Shown here one piece after another: positions 59,496-64,000 of a DNA stretch of 64,000 nt. Each line of letters starts with the position of its first letter. Position 1 is the first letter of the stretch. The stretch covers positions 62,001-126,000 of the forward strand of contig NZ_BDBM01000002.1 of assembly GCF_001612985.1 (NCBI RefSeq), read 5' to 3'. The notes beneath the pieces were generated by a model. That model did no database searches and was not told the origin of the DNA. It saw only the letters and a program-made list of their open reading frames with translations. A program made the position numbers and the translations under genes. This stretch comes from Nocardia gamkensis NBRC 108242. GTDB lineage: Bacteria; Actinomycetota; Actinomycetes; Mycobacteriales; Mycobacteriaceae.

Positions 59496-60341
59496 ATGGC
59501 ATCATCGACCGACGTCCGATATATCCGCTACCTGCGGCGTGCCGTCTTCTGGGCACTCACCGCGGGAGCGGCCGCCCTGCTGGGCATGTTGTTCAACGCC
59601 GCGGAGGCATCGGCTCAGCCGCTGACCATCCCGGGCGTAGGAACATTCGAGGTTTCCGACGAAATACCGTTTCCCGACGCACCGGAAAAGCTGTTCCGGA
59701 ACAACGCTATCCTTCCGGTCACGGAAGCTCCTGTAACGGCTGGAACCCCGGAAATCGAGGCCGCCGCCGCTACTGCCGTCTCGCACATCGAAATCGCACC
59801 GGCCACGCTCGGCCCGGCGGTCGAGTCCCCGGTCTCGGTCGTCGTCCCGGCGATCGAACTGCCGGTGCCGACGATCATTCCGGCGATCGAGATTCCGCTC
59901 CTCGGCGCACTCCCGGAGATCGAACTCCCGTTCCTCGCCGAGTTCCCGGACATCATGCCGAGGGCACCCACCCCGCCCGCGGCGGTGATACCGCAGAAGA
60001 GTGCCGGAGAGATGGCAGTCGACGCGGCACGAACCAAACTCGGCTCCGATTACAGCTATGGCGCGGTGGGCCCCGATTCCTTCGATTGCTCCGGTTTGGT
60101 GCAGTGGTCCTACGAGCAGGCCGGCGTGGAGCTGCCGCGCACCAGCTACGACCAGCTCGCCACCGGAACGCCGGTGCCGCTCGACGACCTGCAGCCAGGC
60201 GACGTGGTGTCGTTCTACGGCGGAAGTCACTCCGCCCTCTACGCGGGCGACGGCAAAGTCATCCACGCATCGACCTACGGCATCGGGGTGACCACTTCCC
60301 CGCTCTCCTCGATGCCGGCGACCGGCGCCCGCCGATTCTGA
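59496..60341 (+). CDS. secreted NlpC/P60 peptidoglycan endopeptidase
   Basis: A 281-residue exported cell-wall hydrolase. The signal peptide covers about residues 1-42 (RRAVFWALTAGAAALLGMLF then ASAQP). A Pro/Glu/Ile-rich spacer with repeated PAIE(L/I)P units spans about 90-165. The C-terminal NlpC/P60 domain has the catalytic cysteine 198 (DSFDCSGLVQWSY) and histidine 245 (GGSHSALYAGDG). At the end it lacks a cell-wall anchor. The ATG at 59496 follows CGGAGGA. It resembles RipA/RipD-type enzymes but is shorter. The upstream palindrome may regulate it. Confidence 0.9.
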   Translation: MASSTDVRYIRYLRRAVFWALTAGAAALLGMLFNAAEASAQPLTIPGVGTFEVSDEIPFPDAPEKLFRNNAILPVTEAPVTAGTPEIEAAAATAVSHIEIAPATLGPAVESPVSVVVPAIELPVPTIIPAIEIPLLGALPEIELPFLAEFPDIMPRAPTPPAAVIPQKSAGEMAVDAARTKLGSDYSYGAVGPDSFDCSGLVQWSYEQAGVELPRTSYDQLATGTPVPLDDLQPGDVVSFYGGSHSALYAGDGKVIHASTYGIGVTTSPLSSMPATGARRF

Positions 60342-60420
60342 CTTCAGCTGGTCAATCCCCACCGGCAGTTCCCGGTCCGGCAGAGACTGCCGCGACGAGC
60401 ACCGACAGATGCCCGGCGAC

Positions 60421-61125
60421 TCAGTCCGTGAGGGGACCGTGCCGGTCCAGGTGCAGGTAGGTGAATCCGGTGACCAACAGGCACACCACGGTCGCGGTGA
60501 TCAGCATGGCCCAGCCCGCCACCAGCAGACTCAGCAGTCCGCCGAGCAGCGCGCCGAGCACGAAACCGGTGTAGAGCAGGAAGTATCCGAGCCAGTCGGC
60601 GTAGTCGCCGCCGCTGAGATGACGTTCGATACCCTGCCCCATCTTGACCAGTGTCCCGGTGACGTAACTGAGCGGCACCGATACCTCACCGTTCTGCACG
60701 AACGATGTGTTGAGCGCCCCGACGCCGAAAGCGACGAGCATGATCGGCAGCAGCCCGATCGGCTCGATTCCCCTCCGATACTCCAGAATATCGATGACGG
60801 ATGCGAGCGCCAGGCACACGGTGGTGAGCAGAGTGGCTCCATGCGGGTGCCCCGACCAGTAACGCCGGCGGCACCACGAGGCCACGACCACACCGGCGAG
60901 AAATGACAGCAGCAACCCGGTGGCCGCCAACGCCATGTCCGGCTCGTCGTGGAAGTACCCGAGGACAGCCCGTTCGGTGTTGCCCGTCATGAACGTGACG
61001 AAATAACCGGCCGTATGCATGAATGCCGCGGCGCCGATCAGCCCGGCGAGTGCGGCCAGTACCCAGGACAGTCTGGCCTCGGAGTCGAATAGTGCTCTTC
61101 TCCGACTTTCCTCCAGTTCCGGCAC
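60421..61125 (-). CDS. DUF1275 (YoaK) family membrane protein
   Basis: A 234-residue protein with about six membrane helices. DUF1275 hallmarks: LAGLIGAAAFMHTAGYFVTF followed by MTGNTERAVLG (the conserved MTGN), and FGVGALNTSFVQNGEVSVPL, then SYVTGTLVKMGQGI. The GTG at 61125 has AAGGAG eight bases upstream; the open frame continues upstream through the divergent gene and is rejected. Function is unknown. It is divergent from the acyl-CoA dehydrogenase-like gene. Confidence 0.9.
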   Translation of the reverse strand: MPELEESRRRALFDSEARLSWVLAALAGLIGAAAFMHTAGYFVTFMTGNTERAVLGYFHDEPDMALAATGLLLSFLAGVVVASWCRRRYWSGHPHGATLLTTVCLALASVIDILEYRRGIEPIGLLPIMLVAFGVGALNTSFVQNGEVSVPLSYVTGTLVKMGQGIERHLSGGDYADWLGYFLLYTGFVLGALLGGLLSLLVAGWAMLITATVVCLLVTGFTYLHLDRHGPLTD

Positions 61126-61332
61126 AGGTCGAACTCCTTCCGGTACGACGCGACACCCCAGTGAAGCAGGCGGTTCATCGGATTGGCCGACGCAGCGCCG
61201 AGAGACTGCCCCGGCGGCGGCGAGGAGTCCCCGCGCGGTCGCCCTGCGCAACCGGCATCGAGCGTCCGGACGCGGCGGCGGGGTCGGGCTCGGTACGGCC
61301 CGGGGGAATCGCTGCTCGGTTACCGTGCTGAG

Positions 61333-62259
61333 GTGGATACTCTGTTCGACTTCCTGCTGACCGAGCCGGTGGCGACCGCGCCGCTGGACGATGTCGCCGC
61401 CGCGTGGACGCGACATCGCGTGGCCGCGAATCGATTCGACCAGCCGGTGGAGATCGCGATCGCGGGTGGCTTCGGCGCCGACCGGCTCGGGTTCGCCTTC
61501 CTGTCCGGCTATCAGGAGGCGTTGCGGACGCTGATTCCGGACCTGTCGGACGACGAGCTGGTCGCGATGTGCGCGACCGAGGAGGGCGGCGGCCACCCCG
61601 CGGCGATCCGCACCACGCTCACCGAACGGGACGGGGCCTGGCTGGTCGACGGTACGAAGTCGTTCGCGACCATGGGCTCGTTCGCGCGACAGTTGGTGGT
61701 GATCGCCAGTGTCGGCGCGGCGCCAGACGGACGGAATCGGCTGCGCGCCTGCATGGTCGAGGCGGGCGAAGCCGGCGTGTGTCTGGCCGATCGTCCGGCG
61801 CTCCCGTTCGCGCCCGAGGTTCCGCACGCTTCGGTCGTGCTGACCGGCGCGCCCGCGCTGGTGCTGCCCGGCGACGGATATCTGGACTACCTCAAGCCGT
61901 TCCGGACGATCGAGGACATTCACGTGCTGGCTGCCACGTTGGGCTGGCTGGTACGGGTGGCCCGGGCGTCGGATTGGCCGCGGGCGAGTCGGCAACAGTT
62001 GCTGACCGCGGTTGCCGCCGTGCGCGGCCTGGACATCGCCGCGCCGAGTTCCGCGGGCGTGCACATCGCTCTCGGCGGCGTCTTCGAGTTGTTCGGTTCG
62101 CTGCTTGCCGAACTCGAGCCGTTGTGGCAGTCCGCGGACCCGGTGACTCGACAGCGGTGGGAGCGCGACCGGCCGCTGCTGGCCACCGCAGGACGGGTGC
62201 GTGGGCAACGGCTCACCGCCGCGTGGCGGGCGATAGAACCGGACGACCAGTCGGAATAG
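61333..62259 (+). CDS. acyl-CoA dehydrogenase-like protein
   Basis: A 308-residue protein with an acyl-CoA dehydrogenase middle domain: ATEEGGGHPAAIRTTLTERD, then GAWLVDGTKSFATMGSFARQ and LVVIASVGAAPDGRNRLRAC. It is shorter than typical enzymes (about 380), and I do not see the usual catalytic glutamate context, so activity is doubtful; many such short members exist in actinomycetes. The GTG at 61333 follows TACCGT by six bases, consistent with a near-leaderless transcript. A strong terminator follows at 62286-62322. Confidence 0.82.
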   Translation: MDTLFDFLLTEPVATAPLDDVAAAWTRHRVAANRFDQPVEIAIAGGFGADRLGFAFLSGYQEALRTLIPDLSDDELVAMCATEEGGGHPAAIRTTLTERDGAWLVDGTKSFATMGSFARQLVVIASVGAAPDGRNRLRACMVEAGEAGVCLADRPALPFAPEVPHASVVLTGAPALVLPGDGYLDYLKPFRTIEDIHVLAATLGWLVRVARASDWPRASRQQLLTAVAAVRGLDIAAPSSAGVHIALGGVFELFGSLLAELEPLWQSADPVTRQRWERDRPLLATAGRVRGQRLTAAWRAIEPDDQSE

Positions 62260-62285
62260 CGCTCGACCTCGCCTGAAATGGGGAG

Positions 62286-62322
62286 CGGGCCTCGGCGAAG
62301 GGGGGGAGTTAGCCGAGGCCCG
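62286..62322 (+). terminator. terminator hairpin after the acyl-CoA dehydrogenase-like gene
   Basis: Perfect 11-bp arms CGGGCCTCGGC (62286-62296) / GCCGAGGCCCG (62312-62322) with a G-rich 15-base loop; no T-tract. Confidence 0.75.
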
Positions 62323-63080
62323 CGTAGGGTCGGCCCGGGGGGGAGGGGCCGACGTGAACGATGCTACTCGATGATGTGCGATTGTGTGTGCGGGGGGACG
62401 GCCGCGTTCCAAGTTTTTTCGGGTTGGCTCACCTTCCGGACGACCTCTGACGGCCCTTGCCGCGCGACCGGCCGACCCCCTCGCTCCGGACTGTTGTCCT
62501 ATAGTTTGCCAAAAGCCTTGGCGAGCAACCTATTCCGAGTCATTTCGTGGTGGTGACCTGCTACGGCGCCGAGCGGCACAGAACATGCCGACCAGTCGCC
62601 GCGCCACGAAATCGATGGAAATTCCGGCGTGTCGACAACGCCGGGTGTGGCGCCGCGCGGCGTGCATGACGCCCGAACTTGTCGTACCCCGATGCGAACA
62701 TGTGTTCGTGTTCACCGAATCGATGGTTCCCGCCGAGCGCACCCGCTCGTCGCGATGGTTAGCGCTCGAACGTCCCTCGTTCGAGTACGGGTCTTCCTCG
62801 ATTCGGGTAGTCCGCTACGCGCGCTCCGATGACGGGGCACACGGGACCATCGAACCGGTCGCATTCCGATCCGGTAACCCCGAGCACCGACTGGATCGGA
62901 ATGCGGCCTTCTTCCGTGTCCGGGTAGTTCGCGGGGCCGCCCACCCGGAACAAATCGGATGAAATTGTCGGCGGGCGGGACAATACTGACTCGGGTATCG
63001 GCCGGTCACCCGATCCAGCGAGTCGTTGGGCGCCTGGCGTCGCACTGCATCACATCGAACTCATCAACCCCAGGAGAATC
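62323..63080. other. intergenic region before the ABC ATPase
   Basis: About 760 bp with lower GC than the genes around it. Frames here (for example + strand 62384-62962) are Arg-rich without domain features, and I do not call a gene. AGGAG at 63072-63076 serves the next gene. Confidence 0.6.
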
Positions 63081-64000
63081 ATGCCCGACGCAATAGTCGC
63101 CGAGGGTCTGGTCAAACGATACGGCCAACTGGTGGCCCTCGACGGCCTCGACCTGAGCGTCCCGGAAGGGACCGTCACCGCACTGCTCGGACCCAACGGC
63201 GCAGGTAAGACCACCACCGTCCGGGTGTTCACCACCCTGCTGGTGCCGGATGCCGGACGCGCCACGGTCGCGGGAATCGATGTGCTGCGCGAGCCGCAGG
63301 CGCTGCGTTCCCGCATCGGGGCGTCGGGCCAATACGCCGCGGTCGACGAATACCTCACCGGTTTCGAGAATTTGGAAATGGTGGGACGTCTTTATCACAT
63401 GGGCGTACAGCGAAGTAAGGAACGAGCGCGCGAATTGCTCGAACGATTCCGGCTCACCGACGCCGCGGACCGGCCGGTCAAGGGCTACTCCGGCGGTATG
63501 CGCCGTCGTCTCGACCTGGCGGGCGCGCTGGTCGCGAATCCACCCGTCCTGTTTCTGGACGAGCCGACCACCGGGCTGGATCCCCGCGCCCGTCTGGATC
63601 TTTGGGACGTCATCGAGGAATTGGTCGCGGGCGGGACCACGTTGCTGCTCACCACGCAGTACATGGAAGAGGCGGATCGGCTCGCCGATTCGATCGCGGT
63701 GATCGACCACGGCAAGGTGATCGCGAAGGGCACCGCGGACGAACTCAAGACCATGGTCGGCGGCGACCGGATCGAGCTGACCGTCGACCGCGTCGACAAT
63801 CTCGCGACGGCCGAGACCGCGCTGAAAAGCCTGGCCGACGGCGAGATCCACCTCGAACCGGGGTTGCGCAGGATCACCGTCCCGGTCGCCGACGGATCGC
63901 AGGCCCTGGTGGAGGCGGTCGGGCGGCTGGCCGAGCACAACGTACAGATCCACGATGTCGGTCTGCGCCGTCCGTCCCTGGACGACGTCTTCCTCACCCT
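63081..64000 (+). CDS. ABC transporter ATP-binding protein, DrrA type (3' end outside the window)
   Basis: A partial gene: 306 codons are seen and the frame runs off the window. It starts MPDAIVAEGLVKRYGQLVAL. Walker A is LGPNGAGKTTTVRVF, the signature is KGYSGGMRRRLDLAGALVA, Walker B is VLFLDEPTTGLDPRARLDLW, and the switch region LLLTTQYMEEADRLADSIAV has Q in place of the usual H, as in DrrA. The C-terminal DUF4162-type tail (GLRRPSLDDVFLTL) is also present, so only a few residues are missing. AGGAG lies four bases before the ATG. A DrrB-type permease is expected downstream. Confidence 0.93.
   Translation, partial: MPDAIVAEGLVKRYGQLVALDGLDLSVPEGTVTALLGPNGAGKTTTVRVFTTLLVPDAGRATVAGIDVLREPQALRSRIGASGQYAAVDEYLTGFENLEMVGRLYHMGVQRSKERARELLERFRLTDAADRPVKGYSGGMRRRLDLAGALVANPPVLFLDEPTTGLDPRARLDLWDVIEELVAGGTTLLLTTQYMEEADRLADSIAVIDHGKVIAKGTADELKTMVGGDRIELTVDRVDNLATAETALKSLADGEIHLEPGLRRITVPVADGSQALVEAVGRLAEHNVQIHDVGLRRPSLDDVFLT

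Noticed and set aside
62384..62962. 192-codon open frame before the DrrA-type ATPase
   Set aside because: Arginine-rich, no domain signature, unusual composition and no clear ribosome binding site.
55820..64000. Direct-repeat att site copying the tRNA-Ala 3' end further right
   Set aside because: I looked for the GGTTCGATTCCCCTAGG segment again before the window end and did not find it; the right border, if any, may lie beyond.

Overview
The window spans the replication origin of a high-GC actinomycete, almost certainly a Nocardia or a close relative in the Mycobacteriales. From about 0.8 to 39.9 kb the order is the mycobacterial origin order: pcnA, Nudix, DUF6049, murJ-pseudokinase, sigM, rsmA, trxB, trxA, cwlM, GNAT, parB, parA, rsmG, jag, yidC, yidD, rnpA, rpmH, dnaA, oriC, dnaN, recF, dciA, gyrB, gyrA, DUF3566, tRNA-Ile. 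The genus is inferred from gene order and protein character; no database search was run.

Region by region. (1) 0-16.5 kb: RNA 3'-end maturation (pcnA), cell-envelope genes (DUF6049, murJ, cwlM), the SigM/anti-sigma pair and the thioredoxin system. (2) 16.6-25.7 kb: leftward block parB-parA, a 3.2-kb gene-poor gap carrying parS sites and a C/T-rich repeat tract with a captured acyl-CoA dehydrogenase fragment, then rsmG-jag-yidC-yidD-rnpA-rpmH. (3) 25.7-33.9 kb: dnaA, an oriC with DnaA boxes, nine CTCGAG-centred repeats and a DnaA-trio-like tract, then dnaN, recF and dciA, plus an epoxide-hydrolase-like gene not present here in M. tuberculosis. (4) 33.9-40.2 kb: gyrB, gyrA, DUF3566, tRNA-Ile.

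(5) 40.2-55.6 kb: an accessory block between tRNA-Ile and the DLW-39/tRNA-Ala pair. It holds a damaged ABC exporter system split around TerD, an ArsB/NhaD-type transporter, a CBS protein, a dispersed repeat, an inverted second tRNA-Ala, an MMPL transporter, and a TetR-controlled aromatic ring-cleavage operon whose successive genes overlap start-to-stop. (6) 55.8-59.2 kb: immediately 3' of tRNA-Ala, a leftward pair (candidate T7SS-linked effector with a type VII secretion-associated protein) lies divergent from a second, non-canonical ParA/ParB-like pair. The shared intergenic region carries two strong palindromic sites and short direct repeats. This is the best candidate for an undescribed system. 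(7) 59.2-64 kb: an NlpC/P60 secreted protein, a DUF1275 membrane protein, an acyl-CoA dehydrogenase-like protein and a DrrA-type ABC ATPase cut by the window end.

Together the core genes initiate replication (DnaA/DnaN/DciA/gyrase), segregate the origin (ParAB/parS), insert membrane proteins (YidC) and regulate peptidoglycan synthesis (MurJ/CwlM). The tRNA-Ile/tRNA-Ala locus just right of gyrA has acted as an insertion hot spot.
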